This document shows, piece by piece, positions 1-8,177 of a stretch of 64,000 bases of DNA; the stretch's first letter is position 1; every line of letters starts with the position of its first letter. Source of the stretch: Actinomadura rudentiformis (GTDB lineage: Bacteria > Actinomycetota > Actinomycetes > Streptosporangiales > Streptosporangiaceae); NCBI RefSeq assembly GCF_008923185.1, contig NZ_WBMT01000012.1:186001-250000 (forward strand), given 5' to 3'. The translations under genes and the position numbers were made by a program. The notes beneath the pieces were generated by a model. That model was not told the DNA's origin. It ran no database searches and saw only the letters and a list, made by a program, of their open reading frames with translations.

Positions 1-458
1 ACTCCGGTGACCGGGTCGCGGTGGCGATCTCGCCGTACGGCCCGCTCGGCGTGGACGTCGAGGAGACCGGGCGCGCGACGGAGAGCATCGCCGGGCACCT
101 GCTGGCGCCCGCTGAGAAGGCCGACGCCGAGACCGGCACCGGGGCCGCCGGGATGAGCCCCGAGGCGCTCGTCGCGTACTGGACGCGCAAGGAGGCCGCC
201 CTCAAGGCGACCGGCGACGGCCTGCGGGTCGCCCTCACGCACCTGCACATGTCGCCGCCCGCCGATCCGCCTCGGCTGGTGGCCTGGGAAGGCAGGCCGG
301 ACCTGCCCGGCCGCATGGCCATGCGGACCCTCGACCCCGGTCCCGGCTACGCCGCCTGCCTCGCGCTCATCGACCATCCCGCGGACGTGCCGCTGGCCGA
401 GCGCCCTGCCGGGGAGGTGCTCGGCCCGCTCCGCCCGCCTTCAGACTGGGCACGCTAA
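1..458 (+). CDS. 4'-phosphopantetheinyl transferase, C-terminal part (5' end outside window)
   Basis: The enzyme transfers the 4'-phosphopantetheine arm of CoA to a conserved serine of acyl or peptidyl carrier proteins. The frame is already open at base 3 and reads SGDRVAVAIS before GPLGVDVEET, so the GTG at 21 is internal and the true start is upstream. GVDVE supplies the Mg-binding acidic pair and WTRKEAALKATGDGL is the family's second signature, which places this in the Sfp/AcpT superfamily. The tail is short and proline-rich. It ends in TAA and overlaps the convergent SDR gene by four bases. Which carrier protein it serves cannot be told from the window. Confidence 0.88.
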   Translation, partial: SGDRVAVAISPYGPLGVDVEETGRATESIAGHLLAPAEKADAETGTGAAGMSPEALVAYWTRKEAALKATGDGLRVALTHLHMSPPADPPRLVAWEGRPDLPGRMAMRTLDPGPGYAACLALIDHPADVPLAERPAGEVLGPLRPPSDWAR

Positions 459-1318
459 CGGAGCGGCGCGGGTATACGGGCGAGCAGGCGCAGCGAGGCG
501 GGGGAGACGCGGGAGAGCGCGTGCAGCAGGTGGCTCTCGAAGTTGACGGGCACGAGGGGCTTGTTCTTCGCGATCGCGTCCATGATCCGCTCCGCCACCT
601 TCTCCGGCGGGTAGCGGCGCATCTGGAGCGCCCGCTGGCCGCGTTCGCGCAGGCGCTCCTGCTCGGCCTCGCTCACGCCGACGTACGTGGCGTTGCGGGC
701 GATGTTGGTGTTGGCGAAGCCGGGGCACACGGCGGTGACGCCGATGCGCGACCCGGCGAGCTCGGCCCGCAGGCATTCGCTCAGCATCACCACGGCGGCC
801 TTGGTCGTGCAGTACGCGGGCAGCTCGCGCGACGGGGTGTACCCGGCGGCCGAGGCGATGTTGACGATGTGCCCGCCCTTGTTGGGCTTGTCCGGCTTGT
901 TGGGCAGGTTGTTGACGCGCTCCACCATCTGCCTGCCGAACAGCCGCGAGCCGTGGATCACGCCCCAGAGGTTGACGCCGACGATCCGCTCCCAGTCCTT
1001 CAGGCCGGTGTCCAGGAACGGGCCGGCCACGGCGATCCCGGCGTTGTTGACCACGATGTCGGGGACCCGGTGGGTGGACCGCACCTCGTCGGCGAACGAC
1101 TCCATCGCCCCGGCGTCCGCGACGTCGACCTGGTAGGGGGTGCCGTCCGCGCCCAGTGCCTTGGCCAGGACGATCGTGCGTTCCGCCGACTCCAGGTCGA
1201 TGTCGGCCGCGATGACCTTCGCGCCGCGTTCGGCCAGGGCCAGCGTGGTGGCGCGGCCGAAGCCGCTGCCGGCCCCGGTCACGACGGCGAGCGCTCCGTC
1301 GAACTGCGCGATGGGCAT
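455..1318 (-). CDS. Short-chain dehydrogenase/reductase (SDR)
   Basis: A 287-residue classical SDR that oxidises or reduces an alcohol/ketone with NAD(P). TGAGSGFG at residues 14-21 is the Rossmann dinucleotide motif, NNAG follows, and IASAAG with YCTTK gives the catalytic Ser, Tyr and Lys. I start at ATG 1318 because GGGAGG lies 5-7 bases upstream; an in-frame ATG at 1348 would add ten residues with no better ribosome site. The C-terminal tail after the core (about 70 residues) resembles the larger SDRs found near flavin monooxygenase genes in actinomycetes. Substrate unknown. The ferritin-like gene upstream runs in the same direction, 54 bp away, so cotranscription is likely. Confidence 0.88.
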   Translation of the reverse strand: MPIAQFDGALAVVTGAGSGFGRATTLALAERGAKVIAADIDLESAERTIVLAKALGADGTPYQVDVADAGAMESFADEVRSTHRVPDIVVNNAGIAVAGPFLDTGLKDWERIVGVNLWGVIHGSRLFGRQMVERVNNLPNKPDKPNKGGHIVNIASAAGYTPSRELPAYCTTKAAVVMLSECLRAELAGSRIGVTAVCPGFANTNIARNATYVGVSEAEQERLRERGQRALQMRRYPPEKVAERIMDAIAKNKPLVPVNFESHLLHALSRVSPASLRLLARIPAPLR

Positions 1319-1372
1319 GGGTACCTCCCGGGGGACGGATCTCAGCAAGAAGCGGATCTCACCAAAAGGTAC

Positions 1373-2479
1373 TCAGGATGCCGCCTCCGCCGCGATCACG
1401 GCGTCCACCTCGGCCTTGCGATCGGCCTCCTCGGCGGCGAACCGTTCGGCGTCGAGCTTCTCGGCGATCTCCTCGTCCTGGCCCATCAGCGCCTCGAGAT
1501 CGCCCTTGGACATGTCGAGAACGCCCATGTCGTCGTAGGCCCGCCGGATGCGCTCGCTCCACAGCCCGATGTCCTTGACGCACGGCACGATGCGGCTGAA
1601 CAGCAGGCTCTGGAACATCCGCATGTACGGGGAGTTCTCGACCATGTGGTCGACCTCCTTCGGATCGATCCCGAAGTTGGTCCAGATCTCCCGGCCGCGG
1701 ATGCGGTCGCGCATGAGGTAGCAGCCCTCGATGACGAACTCCTCGCGCTCCTTGAGCTCGGCGGGGGACAGCTGCTTGTAGTAGTCGCGCAGCGCCAGCC
1801 GCCCGAACGCGACGTGCCGCGCCTCGTCCTGCATCACGTACGCCAGGATCTGCTTGGGCAGCGGCTGTGTGGTGATGTCGCGGATGACGCCGAACGCGGC
1901 CAGCGCGAGCCCCTCGATCAGCACCTGCATGCCGAGGTAGGGCATGTCCCAGCGCGAGTCGGTGAGCGTCTCGTTCAGCAGATCCTGGAGCTTGGTGTTG
2001 ATCGGGTAGACCATCCCGATCTTCTCCTGGAGGAAGCGCGAGAAGATCTCGACGTGCCGCGCCTCGTCCATCGTCTGGGTCGCCGAGTAGAACTTGGAGT
2101 CCAGGTCGGGCACCGACTCCACGATCCGCGCGGCGGTGATCATCGCGCCCTGCTCGCCGTGCACGAACTGGGAGAACTGCCATGAGACCGAGTGCCGCCG
2201 CAGCTCACCGATCTCCCTGGGGCTGAGCATGTCCCAGTACTTGGTGCCGTAGATGGCGAGCGACTGGTCGGGCACGCCGAGCGCGTTGTGCGGGTCGACC
2301 TCCAGGTCCCAGTCGATCCGCTTCTCCGAATCCCACTGCTTGTCCTTGCCCTTCTGGTAGAGGGCGAGCAGGCGGTCCCGGCCGTCGTCGTACTCCCAGG
2401 TGAACCGGGCATCGCCGGTCATCGGGACCTGCCAGGTGGACTTGTCGACGGGCTCGGTGTAGAGGTCATGAGTCGACAT
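1373..2479 (-). CDS. Ferritin-like di-iron protein (oxygenase/R2-like fold)
   Basis: A 368-residue soluble protein. Two ligand sets fit a carboxylate-bridged di-iron four-helix bundle: E109 (HGEQ), E139 and H142 (DEARHVE), then E189, E219 and H222 (DEARHVAF). The spacing resembles R2-like oxidases and AurF-type N-oxygenases more than iron-storage ferritins, so an oxidative reaction is likely, but the substrate cannot be read. Start chosen at ATG 2479 with GGAGGG upstream. It diverges from a TetR gene at 2589 across tandem palindromes and probably heads an operon with the downstream SDR, which fits an inducible oxidative pathway. Confidence 0.75.
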   Translation of the reverse strand: MSTHDLYTEPVDKSTWQVPMTGDARFTWEYDDGRDRLLALYQKGKDKQWDSEKRIDWDLEVDPHNALGVPDQSLAIYGTKYWDMLSPREIGELRRHSVSWQFSQFVHGEQGAMITAARIVESVPDLDSKFYSATQTMDEARHVEIFSRFLQEKIGMVYPINTKLQDLLNETLTDSRWDMPYLGMQVLIEGLALAAFGVIRDITTQPLPKQILAYVMQDEARHVAFGRLALRDYYKQLSPAELKEREEFVIEGCYLMRDRIRGREIWTNFGIDPKEVDHMVENSPYMRMFQSLLFSRIVPCVKDIGLWSERIRRAYDDMGVLDMSKGDLEALMGQDEEIAEKLDAERFAAEEADRKAEVDAVIAAEAAS

Positions 2480-2501
2480 GGGCGCCCTCCGCATTGAGGT
2501 G

Positions 2502-2537
2502 CTGACGTACGTTGTACGTCAGACGTACGGTGTACGT
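2502..2537. promoter_or_regulatory. Tandem palindromic operators, likely TetR sites
   Basis: Two perfect inverted repeats lie side by side between the divergent ferritin-like and TetR genes. The first has arms CTGACGTAC and GTACGTCAG around GTT (2502-2522). The second has arms ACGTAC and GTACGT around GGT (2523-2537). Their centres are about 18 bp apart, which suits two TetR dimers binding together. Binding is inferred from position and symmetry. Confidence 0.65.
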
Positions 2538-2588
2538 ACCGTGTCACGAGCCACTTACAGGCGTCAACGGTGGGAAAGGGGCGGGCCG

Positions 2589-3305
2589 ATGGTCAGCAGA
2601 GTGAGCTCCGTCACCCCTGAGGAGGCCGCGCCCGGAGCGGCCCGGCCGGCCCTGACGCGTGAGCGCATCGTGCGCGCCGCCGTCGAGCTGATCGAGCGCG
2701 ACGGCGCCGACGCGCTCTCCATGCGCGGGGTGGCCGCCGAGCTCGGCGTCGCGGTGATGTCCCTCTACAACCACGTGCCCAACAAGGCGGCCCTCTTCGA
2801 GGGCGTCGCCGAGCACGTGGTGGCCGGCATCGACCTCGCCGACGATCCGGACGAGCCGTTCACCGAACGCGCCCGCGCGCTCGTGCGGGCCTTCCGCAAG
2901 GTCGCACACGACTACCCGCGCAGCATGACGGTCGTGTTCACCCACAAGATCGACACTCCGGTGGGCCTGCGCCCCGCCGAACGCGCGCTCGCCCTGGCCA
3001 GTGCCGCGGGCTTCGACGGAGAGACCTCCGTCCGCATCATGCGCGCGCTGATGGCCTACGCGCTCGGTGCGCAGATGCGCGAGATCGGCCAGGCCAAGGC
3101 GCTCGACTACCAGCCCGCGGTGGCCGAGTCGCTGGCGCGCCTCGATCCGGATGAGTTCCCGCACGTCATCGCGTTCGCCCCGGACCTGGCGCGGCACGAC
3201 CCGGAGACCGACTTCGAGTTCGGCCTCGACATGCTCATCCACGCGCTGGACGCCCTGCACAAGGGACTCATGGAACGTACGGAGCTCATGGAACGTACGG
3301 ACTGA
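2589..3305 (+). CDS. TetR-family transcriptional regulator
   Basis: A 238-residue repressor. The N-terminal DNA-binding region reads ALTRERIVRAAVELIERDG, then MRGVAAELGVAVMSLYNHVPNK (helix-turn-helix, roughly residues 40-62). The longer C-terminal part resembles the all-helical ligand domain of tetracycline-repressor-like members. ATG 2589 is used because GGGAAAGGGG sits upstream; the frame is open further back to 2478 but that would run through the operator. The last residues contain a short repeat (LMERTELMERTD). It probably represses itself and the divergent ferritin-like gene. Its 3' end overlaps the next, convergent TetR gene by 20 bases. Confidence 0.85.
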   Translation: MVSRVSSVTPEEAAPGAARPALTRERIVRAAVELIERDGADALSMRGVAAELGVAVMSLYNHVPNKAALFEGVAEHVVAGIDLADDPDEPFTERARALVRAFRKVAHDYPRSMTVVFTHKIDTPVGLRPAERALALASAAGFDGETSVRIMRALMAYALGAQMREIGQAKALDYQPAVAESLARLDPDEFPHVIAFAPDLARHDPETDFEFGLDMLIHALDALHKGLMERTELMERTD

Positions 3306-3894
3306 GTCCCTGCCAGCAGAAGTCGGTCATGTAGCCCGCGGCCTCCTCGACGCTGATCTGGTCCGGATGGCGGGCCCGCCACAGCGACAGCCGCTCGCAG
3401 CCGCCGATGATGATCTCGGTGAAGGCGTGCAGGGCCGCGTCCGGCGCGTCAGGGACGAACGACTTCAGCACGCCGGCGATGAGGGCGCTCTGCTGCTGCC
3501 GCGTCTCCTCGACGAGGTCGGCGCTCTCCGGCGGCACGGTCAGCGGCGCGGAGAGCAACATCGTGAACGAGTCGCTGTGCGAGTCGACGAACTCGAAGTA
3601 GGCGAGCATCCCGCGCCGCAGGATGTCCTGCGGTGTGGTCGCGCCCGCCATCGCCTTCTGCGTGACCTCGTAGAGCTCTGCCTTCGAACGGGCCAGCGCC
3701 GCGTGGAACAGCCCGTCCTTGGAGCCGAAGTACTCGTACAACATCGGCTTGGAGACGCCGCAGCGCTCGGCGATCTCGTCCATGGATGCGGCCCGGTAGC
3801 CGTGCTCGGTGAAGACCTGTTCGGCCACATCCAGCATCTGCCGCTCTCGCTCGGCACGTGACATCCGGCGGCGGCGCGGTGTGGCTGCATTCAC
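3286..3894 (-). CDS. TetR-family transcriptional regulator
   Basis: A 202-residue regulator with a clear HTH (MDEIAERCGVSKPMLYEYFGSKDGLF, given here across residues 38-63). It is read from GTG 3894, which lacks a strong ribosome site; ATG 3864 after the arginine run is an alternative. It diverges from the flavin monooxygenase gene, and the only strong palindrome nearby lies between them, so it likely controls that gene and itself. Ligand unknown. Confidence 0.85.
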   Translation of the reverse strand: MNAATPRRRRMSRAERERQMLDVAEQVFTEHGYRAASMDEIAERCGVSKPMLYEYFGSKDGLFHAALARSKAELYEVTQKAMAGATTPQDILRRGMLAYFEFVDSHSDSFTMLLSAPLTVPPESADLVEETRQQQSALIAGVLKSFVPDAPDAALHAFTEIIIGGCERLSLWRARHPDQISVEEAAGYMTDFCWQGLSPYVP

Positions 3895-3929
3895 AACGAA
3901 ATCTTATCTGTTGGACCTACCGTCAGTAA

Positions 3930-3958
3930 CCTACTCCCGGTAACTTACCGAGAGTAGG
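3930..3958. promoter_or_regulatory. 29-bp inverted repeat, likely TetR operator
   Basis: Arms CCTACTCCCGGTAA and TTACCGAGAGTAGG are separated by one C and match at 13 of 14 pairs. The site lies 36 bp upstream of the TetR GTG and 20 bp upstream of the monooxygenase ATG, so a bound repressor would cover both promoters. Confidence 0.65.
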
Positions 3959-3978
3959 TCAGTGTGGGAGGGAAGCGC

Positions 3979-5439
3979 ATGAGCGAACGGGCGGCGATCG
4001 TCATCATCGGCTCCGGATTTGCGGGGCTCGGCATGGCCATCCAGCTGAAGAGGCACGGCTTCCATGACTTCGTGGTCCTGGAGAAGAGCGAGGCCCTCGG
4101 CGGCACCTGGCACGACAACACCTATCCCGGTTGTGCCTGCGACGTCCCGTCCCACATGTACTCGTTCTCCTTCGAGCTCAACCCGGGCTGGTCGCGGATG
4201 TTCGCGCCACAGCCGGAGATCCGCTCGTACATGGAAAGGACCGCGGACAAGTACCGCGTCCGCGAGCACATCCGCTTCAACAGCACCGTCGACGCCCTCG
4301 AATACGACGACAAGGCCAAGCACTGGAACGTGACGCTCGCCGACGGCACCGTCTTCACGCCCAAGGCCGTCATCTCCGGGATCGGCGCGCTGCACGTTCC
4401 GTCGTACCCCGACCTGCCCGGCATGGAGACGTTCAAGGGCAAGGCCTTCCACTCCGCCGACTGGGACCACTCCTACGACCTCCGGGGCAAGCGCGTCGCC
4501 GTCATCGGCACCGGCGCGTCGGCGATCCAGTTCGTGCCGCAGATCGCCAAGCAGGTCGACGAGCTCGTCCTCTTCCAGCGCACCCCGCCATGGATCCAGC
4601 CCAAGCCGGACCGCACGTTCCCCCGGCCGGTCCGCAGGGCGTTCGAGAAGGTGCCGGGTGCGGCGCGCGCGTTCCGCAGCGGCATCTACTGGACGCTGGA
4701 GGCCCGCGCCATCGGCTTCACCATCGATCCGCGGCTGTCGGGGCCGATGGAGAGGCTCGCCCGCTGGCACATCCAGCGGCAGATCTCCGACCCGGAGCTG
4801 CGTGCCAAGGTCACCCCTGACTACACCATCGGCTGCAAGCGGGTGCTGCTGTCCAACGACTACTATCCGGCGCTCGCCCGCCCCAACGTCGAGGTGGAGA
4901 CCGCCGGCGTCGCCGAGGTGCGCGAGCACTCGATCGTCACCGGGGACGGCCGGGAGCACGAGGTGGACGCCATCATCTACGGCACCGGCTTCAAGGTGAC
5001 CGACGTGCTCAACGACCAGACCATCGTCGGCCGGAACGGGCTGAAGATCCAGGAGCTCTGGGCGAACGGCATCGAGGCTTACCGGGGCACCAGCTATCCC
5101 GGGTTCCCCAACTTCTTCACGCTGCTTGGCCCCAACACCGGCCTGGGCCACAACTCGGTCGTCTTCATGATCGAGGTGCAGATCCAGCACGTGCTCAGTT
5201 GCCTCAAGCTGCTCCAGGACACCGGCGGCGACGCCATCGAGCCCAAGCCCGCCGCGCTGCGCTCGTTCAACGACCGCATGCACAAGCGGCTGCGCAAGGC
5301 GGTCTGGAGCGAGGGCGGCTGCCAGAGCTGGTACCTCGACGAGAACGGCGTCAACCGCACGCTCTGGCCAGGGCACACCTTCGAGTTCTGGGCGGGCTCG
5401 CGCAAGGCCAAGCCCGAGGACTACCTGATCACCAGATAG
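3979..5439 (+). CDS. Flavin-containing / Baeyer-Villiger-type monooxygenase
   Basis: A 486-residue FAD and NADPH enzyme that inserts oxygen into ketones or oxygenates heteroatoms. GSGFAG (residues 11-16) is the FAD-binding loop, GGTW follows at the end of the first Rossmann unit, FKGKAFHSADWD (152-163) matches the Baeyer-Villiger/FMO fingerprint FxGxxxHxxxW, and GTGASA (177-182) is the NADPH loop. GPNTGLGHNS near the C-terminus is typical of the class. ATG 3979 is chosen because GGGAGGG lies just upstream; GTG 3964 is a weaker choice. Its partner is the divergent TetR gene. Substrate not predictable. Confidence 0.9.
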   Translation: MSERAAIVIIGSGFAGLGMAIQLKRHGFHDFVVLEKSEALGGTWHDNTYPGCACDVPSHMYSFSFELNPGWSRMFAPQPEIRSYMERTADKYRVREHIRFNSTVDALEYDDKAKHWNVTLADGTVFTPKAVISGIGALHVPSYPDLPGMETFKGKAFHSADWDHSYDLRGKRVAVIGTGASAIQFVPQIAKQVDELVLFQRTPPWIQPKPDRTFPRPVRRAFEKVPGAARAFRSGIYWTLEARAIGFTIDPRLSGPMERLARWHIQRQISDPELRAKVTPDYTIGCKRVLLSNDYYPALARPNVEVETAGVAEVREHSIVTGDGREHEVDAIIYGTGFKVTDVLNDQTIVGRNGLKIQELWANGIEAYRGTSYPGFPNFFTLLGPNTGLGHNSVVFMIEVQIQHVLSCLKLLQDTGGDAIEPKPAALRSFNDRMHKRLRKAVWSEGGCQSWYLDENGVNRTLWPGHTFEFWAGSRKAKPEDYLITR

Positions 5440-5454
5440 TCCCCGGGCTGTCAT

Positions 5455-5477
5455 GAGGCCGGACGGCGGACGGCCTC
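5455..5477. terminator. Hairpin between convergent genes
   Basis: GAGGCCG and CGGCCTC form a perfect 7-bp stem around a 9-base loop, just after the monooxygenase stop and before the convergent secreted-protein stop at 5486. Likely a bidirectional terminator; no U-run follows. Confidence 0.5.
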
Positions 5478-5485
5478 AAAGACGC

Positions 5486-6766
5486 TCAAGGACGAGCGAT
5501 CCGCGGAGCCCGGATCGGCACCCACACCACCCGTACGGCGCGTTCACGCTTGGCGGGGCGCGTGGACTGTGGTGCGGGTTGCGGCGGGAGAGCGCGCAAG
5601 CGGGCGGCGGTGAGCTTCTTGCCCTTCGGCAGCTTGACGCCGTCTGGGAGCTTCACGCCGTCCGGCAGCTTGGTCTTGTACGGCAGGAAGAGGACGCGGC
5701 GAGCCTGCCGAGCAGAGGCCCGGCGCCGGTGGAGCACCTGCATCCTGGCGAGGAGCAACGCCACAGAGGTCACCAACCCCGCGAGCCATCCCGCTTGCAG
5801 GGCGGCCAAGTCCTTCGCGTCGAAGGTCGGCTCGGCACCCGCCCGCAGCGCGGCCATGGAGAGGATCGGCTGGGCGTCCGGGGCGATCTGCGGTGACGCG
5901 ACCGGCGGCAGCGCGACCTGGCTGGGCGGCAGGCTGAACGGGCTGTAGCCGCCGCCGGACGGAGCCGAGCCGCCGGGGGATCCGGGCGAGCCGGGGCCGA
6001 GGCCGGGCGGCGGCGTGATGTTCTCCTTGGCGGTGACGACGACTGTGGCGGACGCGGACTTGCTCGCCGCCTTGTTCGCCGTCACGGTGGCCACGATCGT
6101 GATGACGCCGTGCTTGGCGTTGGCCGGAATCTTCACGGTGGCCAGCGCGCCCATGCCGGACGCGGTCACCGTGCCGATGCTCTGCGACGCGGGGCTGATC
6201 GAGACACCGGCGCCGGAAAGACTCACCCTGGCGCCGCTGGCGTTCGCCTTCGTAGCCGACACCCGGACCATGGCCGTCACCGTGCCGCCGGGAGCCACGA
6301 CCGGGTAACTCATCGTCAGCCCGGCCGACAGTTGCGGAGCGGGCGACGACGGGTCGGGCTTGCCAGGTCCAGGCTTGTCCGGCTTGTCTTTCGGAGGTTT
6401 GTCGCCCGGGGGCTTATCCCCCGGAGGTTTGTCGCCTGGAGGTTTGTCGCCCGGCGGATCCGAGGGCGGGTCCGATGGCGGATCTGACGGCGGGTCCGAA
6501 GGCGGGTCGCTCGGGGGATCAGACGGCGGATCCGAGGGAGGGTCGGACGGCGGATCGGATGGAGGGTCCGAAGGTGGGTCGGACGGTGGATCCGAGGGCG
6601 GGTCCGACGGCGGGTCGGACGGCGGATCGCTGGGCGGCGGATCCGAGACCGTTCCCGACGGGCTGGGCGTCGGGTCGGCGGCCACCGGGGCCGCCGAGCC
6701 CGCGGCCAGAATCGCTGCTGCGCCGAGCCCTGCCAGGACCGCGCCGCGTGCCGTGCGCAGGGGCAC
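5486..6766 (-). CDS. Secreted, C-terminally membrane-anchored protein with long SDPP repeats
   Basis: About 426 residues. A signal peptide (LRTARGAVLAGLGAAAILAA, cleavage near APVAA) is followed by about fifteen SDPP units and four GDKPP units, a 90-residue beta-rich domain (PGGTVTAMVRVSATKA onward, resembling Ig-like/CARDB folds), a Ser/Pro/Gly linker, one hydrophobic helix (LAGLVTSVALLLARM) and a basic tail. The proline run could span the cell wall. GTG 6766 is preferred because GGAGGTG lies ten bases upstream; GTG 6775 and TTG 6802 are in frame. The design and tail match the gene at 10218. No function recognised. Confidence 0.72.
   Translation of the reverse strand: MPLRTARGAVLAGLGAAAILAAGSAAPVAADPTPSPSGTVSDPPPSDPPSDPPSDPPSDPPSDPPSDPPSDPPSDPPSDPPSDPPSDPPSDPPSDPPSDPPSDPPGDKPPGDKPPGDKPPGDKPPKDKPDKPGPGKPDPSSPAPQLSAGLTMSYPVVAPGGTVTAMVRVSATKANASGARVSLSGAGVSISPASQSIGTVTASGMGALATVKIPANAKHGVITIVATVTANKAASKSASATVVVTAKENITPPPGLGPGSPGSPGGSAPSGGGYSPFSLPPSQVALPPVASPQIAPDAQPILSMAALRAGAEPTFDAKDLAALQAGWLAGLVTSVALLLARMQVLHRRRASARQARRVLFLPYKTKLPDGVKLPDGVKLPKGKKLTAARLRALPPQPAPQSTRPAKRERAVRVVWVPIRAPRIARP
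6391..6640. repeat. 12-bp and 15-bp coding tandem repeats (SDPP, GDKPP)
   Basis: About fifteen 12-bp units encoding SDPP lie next to four 15-bp units encoding GDKPP. Third positions vary between units (GGA, GGC, GGG, GGT on the top strand), so the protein repeat seems kept by selection rather than freshly copied. Confidence 0.85.
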
Positions 6767-6795
6767 TTCCTCCACACCTCCGGACCAGGCGAGAA

Positions 6796-6827
6796 ATATC
6801 AAATAAAAGAAGCCTCTGATTTGATAT
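6796..6827. promoter_or_regulatory. AT-rich inverted repeat upstream of the SDPP-repeat gene
   Basis: Perfect 9-bp arms ATATCAAAT and ATTTGATAT enclose 14 bases. It is one of the few AT-rich spots in the window and lies 30-60 bp upstream of the preferred start at 6766. A regulator site or the promoter itself is plausible; the arms would also form an RNA hairpin. Confidence 0.45.
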
Positions 6828-6894
6828 CAACATGGACCGGAGGCGTTTATCAACCCTTGCATGCAGAGTTCGTGTCGGAGGCGAAATCGCCGTT

Positions 6895-6921
6895 CTCGAT
6901 GATCGATAAATTGTCATCGAG
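6895..6921. terminator. Inverted repeat just downstream of PucR gene 1
   Basis: CTCGATGA and TCATCGAG pair perfectly around 11 bases, nine bases after the stop of the PucR gene at 6930. Either a weak terminator or a site for the downstream gene's promoter. Confidence 0.35.
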
Positions 6922-6929
6922 TGAGTGTT

Positions 6930-8177
6930 TCAGTGATCCTCCGGCGGGTCGTGGGGCTCGGTCCGGACACTGTTGCGCAACCACATCGCACGCAGCACGA
7001 TCTCGATGGCGAAGCGCGCGTCGGGGTCGGTCAGGCGGCCGCCCAGCTCCTTTTCGAGGCGCTTGATGCGGTGCCGGACGGTCTGCGGGTGAACATGCAG
7101 TTCATCGGCCATTTCCGCGGCCGTTCCGCGGGTCGTGAGCCAGGTGTGCAGCGTCGCCACGAGCCGTTCGCGCTGCCCGGGTTCGAGGTCGTTCATGCCG
7201 CCGAGATGCCGCCGCGCGAGCTGGTCGACCAGGGCGCAGTCGGAGAGCAGCCACAGCGTGACCAGATGGTCTTCGCACGAGGTCACCGGCCCGTCGTCCA
7301 GCACTCCGGCCTCGATCAGCGTGAGCGCTTGCCGGGCCCACCGGAGCGAGTCCGCGGCGTGCTCCAACGGCACGGTGAGTCCCGCCGCGACGCAGCCGTC
7401 GGGGAACGCCTCGGCGAGCATCTTCCGGCGTTCGGGGGACAGCGGTTCGGGCTGCCCACCGGGCGCGCGACCCGGGACGAGGAGCCGCGGCTCGTCGGCT
7501 GCGAGGTCGAGCAGCACGTCGTCGTGGAGGGCGTCGCGGACGCAGCGCGCGTCCGGCGGGACGGCGACCAGCGTCACCTCGTCAGGCACGTTCCACTCGG
7601 TGAGCTCGGCGAGTTCCGCGATGGCGCGGTCGGAGCCCGGACGCCTGGAGACGATCAACTGCAGGAGCCGCCGGCGCTGGTCCTCCATCTCGGTCGGGCG
7701 CGCGTCCATGTACCCGCTGAGGGAGAGCGACGCCAACTCGTTCATGTATCCGAACAGCGCGTCGGCGAGCTGCGCCATCACCGACGACGAGAGATCGTGC
7801 CGCGCGGCGACGGCCATCAGCCGACGCCAGGCCACCTGCGCGCCGATCCGGTAGGCGGCCTGAAGGCTGTCGAGGGAGCGGCCCTCGTGTGCCTCGAAGC
7901 GGCCTAGACGGCGGTAGGTGTCGGCATGGCGGCCGGGATCGGGAGCGGCGTCCGCCACCCGCGCGACGAATTGGTCGAGAGCTCGTTCGACGCCGATCTG
8001 CAGGGCCGTCACGTACGGGCCCTGCATCGGCCGGTCGTATTCGGGGAGCGCTCGGGGGATCTCTTCGATGATCTCCTCGGCCAGGCTGGGCAGCTCCGGC
8101 CGCAGGATGGTGAGGAGCCGCCGCGGGAGCGGCGGCGGCGCTGATTCCAGCGTCCCCGTCTCGAGCGTTCGGGGCAT
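6930..8177 (-). CDS. PucR/CdaR-family transcriptional regulator 1
   Basis: A 415-residue regulator with the family's C-terminal HTH (GTAAEMADELHVHPQTVRHR) and a long helical N-terminal sensing region that includes LGRFEAHEGRSLDSLQAAYR. ATG 8177 has GGAGGTG seven bases upstream. It resembles the next gene (8525-9766) along its whole length, so the two are paralogues. Both lie between two wall-anchored protein genes, which makes these neighbours candidate targets. No ligand can be named. Confidence 0.85.
   Translation of the reverse strand: MPRTLETGTLESAPPPLPRRLLTILRPELPSLAEEIIEEIPRALPEYDRPMQGPYVTALQIGVERALDQFVARVADAAPDPGRHADTYRRLGRFEAHEGRSLDSLQAAYRIGAQVAWRRLMAVAARHDLSSSVMAQLADALFGYMNELASLSLSGYMDARPTEMEDQRRRLLQLIVSRRPGSDRAIAELAELTEWNVPDEVTLVAVPPDARCVRDALHDDVLLDLAADEPRLLVPGRAPGGQPEPLSPERRKMLAEAFPDGCVAAGLTVPLEHAADSLRWARQALTLIEAGVLDDGPVTSCEDHLVTLWLLSDCALVDQLARRHLGGMNDLEPGQRERLVATLHTWLTTRGTAAEMADELHVHPQTVRHRIKRLEKELGGRLTDPDARFAIEIVLRAMWLRNSVRTEPHDPPEDH

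Noticed and set aside
3931..5454. 507-codon open frame on the minus strand opposite the flavin monooxygenase
   Set aside because: A mirror frame of a GC-rich gene: no domain signature, Leu/Val/Gly/Arg-skewed composition, and the plus-strand gene has clear FAD and NADPH motifs.
6360..6806. Plus-strand Gly/Ser repeat frame opposite the SDPP repeats
   Set aside because: It is only the complement of the repeat array.
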